From Prorocentrum cordatum (Eukaryota > Sar > Dinophyceae > Prorocentrales > Prorocentraceae), in assembly GCA_963575745.1 (NCBI GenBank), contig CAUYUJ010019282.1, positions 138,680 to 202,679 on the forward strand: DNA of 64,000 nt, in the 5' to 3' direction. Below the pieces are notes generated by a model that was not told the DNA's origin, did no database searches, and saw only the letters and a list, made by a program, of their open reading frames with translations. Position 1 is the first letter of the stretch; each line of letters begins with the position of its first letter. Of this stretch, positions 31,601 to 39,647 are shown piece after piece. Both the position numbers and the translations under genes were made by a program.

Positions 31601-33856
31601 TTCGGTGATGCGCTTTCCTCCTCCAGGGACCTCCTTATTAGGATCATGGACGTTGCCAGCGTCATCTCCATGAGACCAATTCCACGGGGTCTCACCGTAA
31701 TGAGGGCTCCTGGAGGGGCGGTCCATCGGACACCTGCGCATGTGACCTTTGAAGGGCTCGCACTGACATACTTGTTTCCTGTATGTCTTGCGATCGTTGA
31801 TGATCTCCTGTTTCTTAGCCCTTTTGTCCCAAGCCTCTGGCGTCTTGGTCTTGCCACCCTTGGTACGTATTATCGCGCCAGTTTCGTCCCTTTTAGTGCA
31901 GTACTCCTTAGAAAACCAGTGGCGAAGCGTGTCCATCGAGTAGCCGGGGTACCATTTGATGTACCAATCCGGCACATGCTGAGCGGATACTCCGACGGAG
32001 TGCTCAGTACTGCATGGATAGCCCGATTCATCATGTGTAGGGCGTCTGGGAGCTGAACGGCTCCTTCTGCGGGCTGGCCCCGCTGACGCACTACCGCGTG
32101 CCATTGGCCTTTGATCGTCATGCTCTGAGTCTCGGGGAGGCGACGGTCGTCTGTCCCTCGTGGCGTAGCGCATGTCCTCCGAGTCCTCTGAGCTGTCCTG
32201 GACCATGAACACGTTTTGATACGGGCTTCGGAAGTACCCGATGTCACTTAACTGCTCCATCGTGAGGTCGTTAATGTCCATTTGATCACAACCTTGCATG
32301 AATACATCCATAGACCAAGCGGGTGGCCCCGCTGTTGCGTCTGGCGTCTCTTCGGCGGGTGGCCCCGCTATAGCTTGGAGTGCTGTCAGCATCTGAGATG
32401 CTGACATGTCCGAATTCAAGTATGGACGTAGACATGCAGCTCCTGGGTGTGACAGCAGTTCGTTCATAGTTATCTGCTGCTGTGCTGGCGCACTCAGGAG
32501 TTGGATTGCTTCTGAAACCTGCTCTTGGAGCATGTCCTTATAATCTTCTTCGGCTTCTTCGGAGTCGGAATACGCGGGATGGCCCCGCATTTCGTCATCG
32601 GCGTCTCCCGCCTCCGAACCAGCCCACGAGGGATTTGGCAGCAACGGCATGCCAATCACTTGCGGGGCCAGCACGGCGGTGATTTCTTCCTCTGTTGCCG
32701 GGACGGTCTCGGCTTCGGAGACCTCGTCGCCGGCGGGTGGCCCCGCTGGAAGACCGAACCAAGCATTGTACGCGACCTCGTCGACCTCGTCCCAGCCGTG
32801 GAACTCGTCGAAGAGGGTCACTGCGTAGTCTTCCAGGGCTACAGTTGCTTCCGCGTAGCGGGCCATCACGTAATACGTGGAGGAGCCCGCGGCGGGAGCC
32901 GCTTCTGGATTGACGTAAAACTCGTAGTCAATGTAATCTATGTCATCCATAAAAGAATTTTGAGCCAAATGCACGGATCCCTTTCCTTTCCCCTTCGGGC
33001 ATTGATCGCGCAAATGCTCTGTGCTACCGCATGTGTGACACTTCATAGTATTGCCAGAAGCGTCCCTAGGGTTGCCCCTCCGCCCTTTTCCCTTACCGGA
33101 GGTCCGCCTGTGACCCCGACCTTTGCCTCCGATAAGAACTTCTTCAAAAGCCATATCAGTTAAGGACGTGAGGAAAGCAGTAATACCTCTACCATGCATA
33201 CGGCGTCTGCGACCCCCTTTGCCACGACCCTTTCCAAATCGTTTGAAATGTCGGCGTGCTGCACGTCTCACCTTTCTGACTGGTTTCTTCATAAAGCGCC
33301 TCCAACGGCGTTTTGATTTGCGATAAGCCATAAAGGCGGCTTCCGCTCTTTGTTGTTCAGAGAGGTGAGTGTCATCCGCTGGGAAGTCATTACCAGCAGA
33401 GACTATGCCATTGTGCTCATCGTCAGATGAGGTATCCGTGTCAGTGCCAGATTCAAACGGTGAGGGTGGCTGAGACCCTTGAGCGGATGACTCCGCTTGG
33501 CCCCAGAGGGTTGTGCCCGAGGGCGGGCTTGCAGTGTAGGCGGCGCCTGGCGAGTAGTTCGACCAGGCGTTCGCCTCAACTGCCTCTGCTGATGCCTGGC
33601 CAGTCTGCCCTAAAAGGGCAGTGGCCTCGTTGGGCATATCGACTGGGTCAGCCCAGGGATTTGGCTCGCCAGGACCAGCGGGTGACCCCGCAGTCGTGGC
33701 GTAGACACCTGCATGTGAGTGGTGCCCTGTGAAGATACCCGCTATGTTGCCAGGAGAGCGCTCGGCAACATGTCCGTAGTTCCTCATCCTGGTCAGCAGC
33801 CTGTCATAGTCTGCTTGTGTTCGGGGCATCTTCAGAGGCCAGCAACATATGTACAC
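28517..33856 (-). CDS. Basic CCHC protein with embedded Tpt1/KptA domain (Gag-Pol part)
   Basis: A frame of 1779 codons, one base forward of Gag and overlapping it by 53 bp, so a +1 shift would join them. N-terminal acidic/AGSPA-rich part; a strongly basic tract (KSKRRWRRFMKKPVRKVRRA, about 33335-33270); a CCHC zinc knuckle at about 33040-32999 (CHTCGSTEHLRDQC); a long disordered acidic region; a second Cys cluster (CQCEPFKGHMRRC, about 31760); and a full RNA 2'-phosphotransferase domain at about 30055-29300. Many AGxPA modules come from the mini-hairpin family. The last ~110 codons are only T/G-rich low-complexity DNA (28520-28835), open because the sense strand almost lacks A. I regard real coding as ending near 28850. 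Confidence 0.8.
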   Translation of the reverse strand: MYICCWPLKMPRTQADYDRLLTRMRNYGHVAERSPGNIAGIFTGHHSHAGVYATTAGSPAGPGEPNPWADPVDMPNEATALLGQTGQASAEAVEANAWSNYSPGAAYTASPPSGTTLWGQAESSAQGSQPPSPFESGTDTDTSSDDEHNGIVSAGNDFPADDTHLSEQQRAEAAFMAYRKSKRRWRRFMKKPVRKVRRAARRHFKRFGKGRGKGGRRRRMHGRGITAFLTSLTDMAFEEVLIGGKGRGHRRTSGKGKGRRGNPRDASGNTMKCHTCGSTEHLRDQCPKGKGKGSVHLAQNSFMDDIDYIDYEFYVNPEAAPAAGSSTYYVMARYAEATVALEDYAVTLFDEFHGWDEVDEVAYNAWFGLPAGPPAGDEVSEAETVPATEEEITAVLAPQVIGMPLLPNPSWAGSEAGDADDEMRGHPAYSDSEEAEEDYKDMLQEQVSEAIQLLSAPAQQQITMNELLSHPGAACLRPYLNSDMSASQMLTALQAIAGPPAEETPDATAGPPAWSMDVFMQGCDQMDINDLTMEQLSDIGYFRSPYQNVFMVQDSSEDSEDMRYATRDRRPSPPRDSEHDDQRPMARGSASAGPARRRSRSAPRRPTHDESGYPCSTEHSVGVSAQHVPDWYIKWYPGYSMDTLRHWFSKEYCTKRDETGAIIRTKGGKTKTPEAWDKRAKKQEIINDRKTYRKQVCQCEPFKGHMRRCPMDRPSRSPHYGETPWNWSHGDDAGNVHDPNKEVPGGGKRITEADRVPMTEEVANIVRENWVQLPNDHRLKEWNRRFHKEAGSPAGSIKEAGSPAESSKEAGSPADAAPAAGSADDEWIAVASAAGSAAGTDHTELNEEWAAEDGSENPFPDGSACWYYSSSAQKWFCTRVIYRHENGKYKLAIKGTADIDQMRQVIHDHGQPEGPPRDPPGPHPGKGSRPPPRPKADSSSSPTPAKRHPSKSPEGTQGRAKARGIAKTDDLELEDPPGLSVTERRKAFAGPSTPMPPATQGDVKDEVRDKPKAAFRGDWAPTLHQPRLAPRPGSARMKAQPKPEAGMRSVRAETAAKAKEDKGSAGPPAKAAPAVAAGTPAEGTLSREERFRVLKEFGDQQKLTDDAAADEGHPNPGAESSAGAASSAAGSAGPPIKAAPAALAGPSVKAPPAALAGPPAQGQPIMSVLRNIPLGAIEYWQGIEGKGPKRTINPRVTPDDTDRYDVINCPVSRNFECRNDWEREQQTVGNMLRDRPPLRVAQHKAELLKVMERFGMDPTLPREGQMTKVSIWFSTALRHSPYWKDGFSRHFEKISTFDPYDGWVVVDDLLTNWTENDQWKGYREMHEVLIKGRPHTSYVYWVLLNCCEMIDNHGMQKGRLQMKCVEDSMLLPPRFRPKAHRPQYFIRATNGHSSPGIHCPESLYKPITTWMKEPDDPVYVIHGTQWEYVKDILANGLSCLAQDNPKRKGGRQVVHGCPYLPGDPRIQSGIRPDSEVLIFCSINKMLSSGFSLWRSANDIVMTRGHDGRIPPDHILQIVSIAKYRVGEAWSNPLAYDKSRRRGQPADRIRTDDYLPLKLCDRTLGVMEDHAMYLKGWTKTDGRPFNLIMTEQDVAPRPYDTQTVLMMNAQEDEVMPEAGPPAGAGTPAVDTSDGSWQKVVTPVATVASPWRPDQQSWVQALNSHLTSADVSGLTDQLFVVLFFVFSYVVCLLCLFLCFVDFLCFFCRFFVFFCFCCVLCFFLLPVVFFVSLCCLFVVCFCFFLILFCFFVVFCFVLFFFCFYVVLWLLVFLFFFFFPFVL
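28520..28835. repeat. A/C-only low-complexity tract in the retroelement
   Basis: About 315 bp of A with scattered C, few G and almost no T on the plus strand, so T/G on the sense strand. It lies between the Tpt1 frame and the next coding part and destroys protein-like content while leaving all sense frames open. Confidence 0.9.
29300..30058 (-). other. RNA 2'-phosphotransferase (Tpt1/KptA) domain
   Basis: Signatures in order: KVSIWFSTALRH (30055-30020) followed by GWVVVDDLL, as in the LRH...GWV.v.dLL start of the family; RF then YFIRATNGHS (GHS codons 29678-29686), matching the family's IRAxQGHS; VYVIHGT (HGT 29585-29593) and ILANGL; QSGIRPDSEVLIF (GIR 29444-29452), matching SGMR..eVLI; and SANDIVMTRG (about 29375-29345). 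Tpt1/KptA enzymes move an internal RNA 2'-phosphate to NAD+, best known in tRNA splicing. An insertion separates the GWV part from the RF part. All main signatures are kept, so activity is plausible, but the role in a retroelement is unknown. I am confident of the family and not of the function here. Confidence 0.85.
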
Positions 33857-35051
33857 GTACGCGGTTAGCTTCCCCTGGAGTGCGTGTCAACGCGGACGTT
33901 CGTGCAGGCAAGACCGCGGAGGGCGTACATGTACATATGTCGTTGCTCGCCCACATCTGATGATTGAAGGGCTCAAGCAGGTGTTGGGCTCGTGACGCGC
34001 CAACGCCTAGCGCTCTGAAGAGAATCAGCGTTAGGATCTGAAAGTTGGGGATGACAAAGCCAACAGAGTTAGCCTCGTCACGAGCCATCTCGAATCGAGC
34101 TAATACTGAGTCGATTCGCTCGCCCCTTTCGACGCGGAAGTCGATAAGGGCAGTGCCAGAGTTGAGCTGGCGCTCATCTTCCAGATTTTCAAATTGGGTG
34201 CTCAGTAAGTACAGTATATATGTTACTGCATCCGTTGGCTGTCCATTGACAGTTACACCATAATTGATGATCTGGGAGGGGACCTGCATGGCGATACGAC
34301 GAGCCAGACCTTGAAGGCCTCGTTGTAGTGCTGCAGCTTGTTGTGGTGGTGTCATTTTGCCACTCGTTACGTTTAACCATGCATGTACTTCGCGAACGTA
34401 TTCGCGAAAAGGCGTAGTACCGGCAGGGTCCCATGAAGGGCCAGTAGTACGCGTGTCGTCCATCCCCTGCCGCATGTATCCCACAGCACATCCCATTATT
34501 ACCCACAGAATGCCGAAGATAGTTATCTTAATCCAGTGCAAGTGCATTTCGGCTTCGGTGATTGGTTTAGGCTGTGGTTTGTCAGGCTCTGGCGTAGTAG
34601 CCGTGAGGCGCCTGACTGGCACGGGATGCAGGTGGCCCCGCTGCGGGTAGCCCCGCAGGGTGACCACGTTCTCGATCGAGTTGCCGATTGGCATCTGGTG
34701 GAAGTCGGGAGTGAAGTAGCGCAGTGAAGTAGGAGAGAGCGTCTCGAGTTCGCGGGTTGCCCCGCTAGCTCGATCGCGGACTGGCTCCGCTCCTCGCAGA
34801 GCCGGCGCAACATGGTATTCCACCGTAGTAGTAGTCCACCAAGTTGTGCCGTGGATTACAGGAATCAGAGCGAGAGCCAGCCACACGAGAGTGTAGCCAG
34901 CTCCGCTACCAAGTCGAAAACAAGCTGGTAAGCTTAGGTATGTAGTCCGCCTTAGGCGCTCCCATATCCCAGGCTTAGGCTCATATCGCATGAGCAAGAG
35001 TGCGAGACGAAGCATGGGATCTGGAGTAAAAGATAGGATGGGCATCGTCAA
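33804..35051 (-). CDS. Gag-like protein with membrane segments
   Basis: The 415-residue frame opens in the LTR. Residues ~52-67 (YTLVWLALALIPVIHG) and ~173-193 (ITIFGILWVIMGCAVGYMR) look like membrane spans, which is unusual for copia Gag. Residues ~215-365 (REYVREVHAWLNVT ... LLEPFNHQMW) have the pattern of the Gag core I know from dinoflagellate copia polyproteins: an AWL helix, VTYILYLLSTQFE and VLARFEMARDEA. The last ~20 residues are probably out of frame, because the expected continuation (PRTQADYDRLLTRMRNYGHV) is in the next frame. The start is uncertain: an internal Met may be used, since the N-terminal 47 residues are LTR-encoded. Confidence 0.75.
   Translation of the reverse strand: MTMPILSFTPDPMLRLALLLMRYEPKPGIWERLRRTTYLSLPACFRLGSGAGYTLVWLALALIPVIHGTTWWTTTTVEYHVAPALRGAEPVRDRASGATRELETLSPTSLRYFTPDFHQMPIGNSIENVVTLRGYPQRGHLHPVPVRRLTATTPEPDKPQPKPITEAEMHLHWIKITIFGILWVIMGCAVGYMRQGMDDTRTTGPSWDPAGTTPFREYVREVHAWLNVTSGKMTPPQQAAALQRGLQGLARRIAMQVPSQIINYGVTVNGQPTDAVTYILYLLSTQFENLEDERQLNSGTALIDFRVERGERIDSVLARFEMARDEANSVGFVIPNFQILTLILFRALGVGASRAQHLLEPFNHQMWASNDICTCTPSAVLPARTSALTRTPGEANRVRVHMLLASEDAPNTSRL
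34897..34911 (-). other. Primer-binding site for reverse transcription
   Basis: Read on the plus strand, 34897-34911 is CCAGCTCCGCTACCA, the form of a tRNA 3' end with its CCA. The minus strand therefore has TGGTAGCGGAGCTGG directly after the LTR. This resembles the initiator-methionine tRNA sites used by copia elements (family knowledge). Identity of the dinoflagellate tRNA is inferred. Confidence 0.8.
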
Positions 35052-35203
35052 TGGAAAAGGGATTTTCCGATCTCTGATGCAAGTAGTGCGCCTCGGTGAG
35101 GCACAGTCACATATTAGGCCGGGCCCGGCTTGAGCCAGGCACGGCAGCGGTACATGCTCGATTTATACCTCGCCTTTAACCTTCTCCGTTAAAAGTCGGA
35201 GGG
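34912..35203 (-). repeat. 5' LTR (right)
   Basis: Direct copy of the left LTR. The Gag frame begins inside it (ATG at 35051) and runs out through the primer-binding site. Its outer edge runs into a G homopolymer at about 35197-35217, so the end is uncertain. No TG...CA termini are evident. Confidence 0.85.
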
Positions 35204-35275
35204 GGGGGGGGGGGGGATCGGACCCCCCCCCCCCCCCTTGAAGGGGGGAGGGGGGGGGTTCTCGACCCCCCCCTT
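35195..35275. repeat. G and C homopolymer runs at the retroelement edge
   Basis: Alternating runs of G and C (each about 8-18 bases) separated by short AT-containing linkers. They are mutually complementary and G-quadruplex-prone. They obscure the LTR end and any target-site duplication. Artefact is possible. Confidence 0.75.
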
Positions 35276-36287
35276 TTTGTGTATTCAAGGAGATCCACTT
35301 GGTAAGACATGGCTTTCGCGGAAGCGCGCCCCCTAAGGTAGACGTTCTAGTGGCCCCCTAGTGGTCTCCTAGTGGTTTTCTAGTGGCCCCATGGGCCCAG
35401 GGCGGAATCGTCTACCCCCTGATTTCAAAAAAACACAATTCTAGAAGGTATCACTTCAAGTGTCTCCAAATGGAAACAAACATGTTGTTCAGTAATACGT
35501 GAACAACAAGACAATGATTCTGACAAATACCATTTTCAGAGCGCACGTCGCGGCAAACCTTGGACCAATCCGTGGGCGCCCCGCTCATGTTTGCATTGCG
35601 CCATTGACAGGGATGACGCACGGGGGTGCACGCCTAATTGAGTCGCGTGACGGCCCACCATCCGTGTCATAAACCAGTGTATGAAACTAGAGGTAAGAGA
35701 GTCGCGCTCCATCTGTGAGTTCTGACAGTGAACGCTTAGCTGAGCAATGTCCTTGTCCATCATCGCGCTTCGCTCGTCCTCACCTTGGGTTTGTTTTTTT
35801 TTTTGGGGGGGGGCCGTCATCGGGGCTTCGATCATCTGGCTTCCCAGTGTCCCGCCGCCCGTTTGTGACTGGCGGGGTTATCATAATTCTGACCCCCGTC
35901 CTTCAGAGCTTCTTTATTTTCATCGGCCTCCTCCCCGATTCCTCCCCCTCCGCCTCCGAGTGTCACCCCATTCTCTTTTCCTCCTGATCTCCACGTGTGC
36001 GGGGAGCATGAGGGAGTAGAGTGACTGGATCTGCCAGTGGCGTCGGTGCCCGAAAGCGCGCATGAAAGGTGGTGCGTTGACAAGGTGATGAGGGGGCCCC
36101 CTGGTTTTGAGATGGGCTCCAAACAGTTTCTTCTTTTGAACGTCGGACCCTCCTCTGTTCCAGACGGGTTTGAGGATCACACGCGAAGGTCCGCACTTCT
36201 GCTAGACCTGTTTGGGCGCGCGAGGGGGTAGCGACATTTGCGAATCATTTTGCTGCTTGTCCTCCTCTTACGTTCGGTTCAGCTTAT
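35276..36287. other. Intergenic DNA, nothing recognised
   Basis: Low-copy sequence with CTAGTGG phrases at 35345-35385 and a T then G homopolymer at 35788-35812. Frames are short and overlap on both strands. It does not continue the satellite found left of the retroelement. Confidence 0.5.
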
Positions 36288-38239
36288 GTGCCATATGAGA
36301 TCAAGCATTCTAGAATGGGCCTCTTACATCTTCGTGCACGTGTGATCTTTCTATTATGCATGTTCGGGTCCGATTCTGACTCTGTCGTCGGTGGCGTTGC
36401 GGACAGGGCTCCAGCGCCCATCGTTGCTGGAGGCGGCGTTTCAGACGATGATTTCGTCGGTTCTGGACCCGCGCCTGTTAGGCGAGACGGCGGCAGGCCC
36501 GCGCGTAGACCAGGCAGAGCCCGGGCTGCGAACGAGGGGGCGGAGTCGATAGTGGTGGTGGTGTCTGCCTCCGTGGGGCGCTGGTCTGAAGCTGTTGCAG
36601 GTGTTCCATTTCAGCATTGCCAAGATGGTTCTGTTGTGGGGCTGGTTCGTGCCAAATGGCTTCTTTGCACGCCTGAGGAGATCGAGGAGTGTGACGATGA
36701 CACGTTTAGGATGATGGTGACATCCGCTGTTCGAAATTGTGATTCGGTAATGGGTTTTGTGGTGTACATGCTCGTGGATTCGATCATGCTGTTTGATCCT
36801 CGCTTGCCTGTATCTGAGACCCCTCCTCGTCAAGCTCGCGAAGTGGATGCCGACCGAGGTCGCGATTTCGATGGCGATGAGACTACAGTACAGGATTGGT
36901 TGCGACGCCAAAATGGCGCAGGGGTGACCTCGGCCGAGCGTTTCTCGCCTGCGTTTGCCGAGTTGCTGGTGGCAGGACGTTTTCACATACTGCATGTCAC
37001 AGTGATCGGCCCGTCGCGGCCAAGAAGAATGCATCTTCTTACGGTCAAGCCGTCTCCCAAGCAGCTTAGAAGATTCCGTCGATCTTGCGGGGTGCCAGCG
37101 GAAGTTCCAGAGGTCGGCCGAGGCGAGTTCCAAGCTCCAATCCTGCCCGACTTGAAGATGCGGCGCACCATTGCAGCGTTACGGCATAGCGACGAAATCA
37201 AAGATTACAAAAAGATCAATAAGTCAGTCAAGTCAGCTGCTGGCGTGATCGCTCTGATCATTGACCCTGAGGTTGCCCAAGTTGTGGCAGACTTCAAGCC
37301 CGCGATCAACCGAGAGATAATCAGGAAGGCCCGTGTTATGTTCGATGTTTTTGCCATGCACATTTGGAGGGAGTTCATCAAAATGGTGCCGCCTTCAGAC
37401 ATGGACATCTTCTTGTATGTGGACGGTAGCCCGCAGCACAGAGGGAAATAACTATATGCTTCGTCAATAGATATATTTATGAAGCGGCGTGGCGCCACCG
37501 AGATGTACCACCGACTCTTACCAGTGGTTTCCCTCGGCAGAGATCAGCAGGACACTTTAGGAAAGACGGTGGCGCTCCTGTGGCAGTTGACGCTCGTGTT
37601 CGGCCCAAAGTTGTCGCCTCGCTTGCTGGAGCGAGTTCGAGGCATTCTGACCGACAGCGGAGTTGAGCGCAAGATTCACACGATGATTAATTTCTTGCCT
37701 GACTATGATTGGTTCATCAAAATGCCAGCGCCGCGCGGGCTGAGGACCGAAGGGCGCTTGATGCCAAGGTTATTGCGCTCCAGCGGATGGAGGCACACAT
37801 TCGACTGGGTCATAACGCGAGGTCTTTCGATGTTGTCCTTCTTCCCCGACTTCTTGACGAAGCTCAAAGCAGTTGTCAAATTTCTTCGAGACAAGAACCT
37901 CATGTATACGTTTACTGTGGAGCTCAGGCGTCGTGGTTCAGTTGATGCTGCGGAGGTGCTCGAAGCTTTCCACTTCCCATCTTTTGCGAAGTGGCGCTGG
38001 TCTACTTTACACGAGTGCGTCAAACCAGTCAGTGGCATAGTGCACACGCTCATCAACGATTTCGATCCTGAATTGTTCAGGGGGATGAAGGATCAAACGC
38101 TATTCAGCACAGTGTTGGCAGCATTGGCATCGCCGACTTGGTCCAAGAGAGAATTGGCATTTGTAGCATGGTTTGCTGCATGGCTGACGCCTTTACAGAA
38201 CTACGCTGGCACGTGCTTGTGTCATCCTCGAGGACGCCC

Positions 38240-38857
38240 CTTAAAAAAAACAAGCGTCATGCATATATATGTCACCGCTTCGCGGGTCTCCACCAGCCCA
38301 TCCAGGAAAACACAGGCAACCAGTGAGCAGCAAGAGCCGCCAATAGGTGGATTGAGAAAAGCCGAAGGAGGAGGAGGGGAAGGTACTACCTCTGATGAGT
38401 ATAGGAGAGGGGGGTGGAGGAGGGGGGGTGGAGGAGGGGTGGAGGAGGATGAGCATCGTGCATCGATCCTCGATCCTGGGGCATCGATCCTCGATCATCG
38501 AGCCTCGAACCTGGAGTCTCGAACCTCGAGCCTCGGGCCTCGACCCTCGATCCTCGATCGTCGAACCTCGAGCCTCGACCCTCGAGCCTCAATCCCCGAT
38601 CCTCGACCTGCGAGCCTCGAGCCTCGAGCCTCGGTCCTCGATCCTCGAGCCTCGGTCCTCGGTTCTCAATCTATGTTCCAACTTCGATTCTCTGGATCGT
38701 AACTGCGGGTTCGGAAAGTGAACTAATTTACTGGTGGCATCCGAGATAATCGTCCGCTGTGGGCCCGCGTTGGGCCCCTAAAGCAAGGGAGTTGCCTACC
38801 GTCTTGTTGTGCGTTTTGAGCGTTGCTTCAGCACGCCCCAGGAGAGCCTGGTTGCAG
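38240..38857 (+). other. Probable intron 1 of the 36-42 kb gene
   Basis: Protein-like content stops after NYAGTCLCHP and resumes at about 38858 (CATGCGAGG after GGTTGCAG) with RGRLLGVAHQHATSVL. The interval holds a TCGAGCC-type minisatellite (38450-38690). The donor could not be fixed. Confidence 0.5.
38450..38690. repeat. CCTCGA / CCTCGAGC minisatellite
   Basis: Irregular hexa- to octamer repeats of CCTCGA with ATCCTCGATC and GAGCCTCGA phrases. It is rich in short palindromes (TCGA, CTCGAG) and lies in a probable intron. Confidence 0.85.
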
Positions 38858-39302
38858 CATGCGAGGTCGCTTGCTTGGCGTTGCACATCAGCATGCCACG
38901 AGTGTCTTACGGAGTGGGCACCGAGAGGCAAACGCGTGGAATGTCCGAAGGTTTCCTGGTGGCGACTTGGCGTTTCTCCAACAAGTTGTGGGGTCGGTTC
39001 GGCATGCCCATTTCCTAGCATCGGAGCGCATCCAGTATTTGAATACGATTCCATGGTTATTGGGGCGGTTGGGGGACCCTGGAGTTGCCCAGCGAGCCAT
39101 CGATCAATATGATGGGTGCCGTGGCGGGTTACACGATCCTGTATCGAGAGAGCTCCTTGGCCTTGGGTCCAGGTTCCGCGCAGACGTGCAGGCCATACTC
39201 CCAGATGGGTCTAATGTGTCAGCGGCTTTGCAGACGGAGGTAGACTCCATCAAGTTGTGCCCGTTGGACGACTGCACGAACGAAGGAGCTCTGGGGTCTG
39301 GA

Positions 39303-39647
39303 AACAACTACAAAAAACGTCAGAATACTATAAACAGGACGAGGTCAGGGGAGGGAGAAATCACGGGAGAACGGAGGAGTGTGGGCGAGGATGGCGGGGG
39401 TTCTTGACGTGGGCGCGGGGGTGAGGACTCATGAGGAAGAGAGGGGAAGGGGGATTGCAGAATTCTTGTCGCTTTGCGTATCCCCGCCAGCCCATCCAGA
39501 AACGCGCTTTCATCCAAGGGACTCCTACTCCGCTCTTATTTCTCTGTCAGTTTTGCCCGAGGCCCTCACGCCAAAGCATCGAGAATCTTCGATCATTCCC
39601 GTGCGTGCACGTGGGCGTGGGCCGCCTCCACTCACCGTTTGGCACAG
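39303..39647 (+). other. Probable intron 2 of the 36-42 kb gene
   Basis: Family-like sequence ends near CPLDDCTNEG (39290) and resumes after TTTGGCACAG at 39648 (NFDDYDNVMPLIPGF). It contains GCCAGCCCATCCAG near 39488, a phrase also present in intron 1 near 38293. Confidence 0.5.

Larger units (their letters stand above)
18781..34765. repeat. Dispersed 14-bp mini-hairpin family (>30 copies)
   Basis: Core GCGGG-nnnn-CCCGC, for example at 23960-23973, 25503-25516, 25746-25759, 25770-25783, 25794-25807, 25818-25831, 26877-26890, 26913-26926, 27477-27490, 27495-27508, 28148-28161, 28193-28206, 28977-28990, 28995-29008, 30378-30391, 30615-30628, 30651-30664, 31416-31429, 31446-31459, 31476-31489, 32319-32332, 32355-32368, 32733-32746, 33678-33691, 34643-34656, 34752-34765. 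Covarying versions: GCGGA-nnnn-TCCGC at 24199-24212, 24214-24227, 25389-25402, 27024-27037, 30492-30505, 33483-33496; GCGGC-TGGC-GCCGC at 31398-31411 and several at 22810-22890. Almost all are read in one codon phase as Ala-Gly-x-Pro-Ala, Ala-Glu-x-Ser-Ala or Ala-Ala-Pro-Ala-Ala. I saw none outside the retroelement. Confidence 0.9.
18240..35203 (-). mobile_element. Ty1/copia-type LTR retroelement, ~17 kb, frame-broken
   Basis: Direct terminal repeats at 18240-18531 and 34912-35203 bracket minus-strand coding DNA in copia order: Gag, CCHC knuckle, protease, integrase, reverse transcriptase, RNase H. A tRNA-3'-end match (34897-34911) abuts the right LTR, which is therefore the 5' LTR. The element is much longer than ordinary copia elements because of an extra 2'-phosphotransferase domain, a RING finger, two methyltransferase-like domains and spacers rich in Ala-Gly-Pro-Pro-Ala modules. 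About 15 differences in ~290 bp separate the LTRs by my eye count. At least six frame changes or stops interrupt coding, so this copy is probably dead unless some are assembly errors. The outer right edge is obscured by G/C homopolymers. Confidence 0.93.

Noticed and set aside
32955-32980. Minus-strand CCGTGCATTTGGCTCAAA as another leader relict
   Set aside because: Needs three gaps to align and lies in sequence that codes for a plausible linker in the element.
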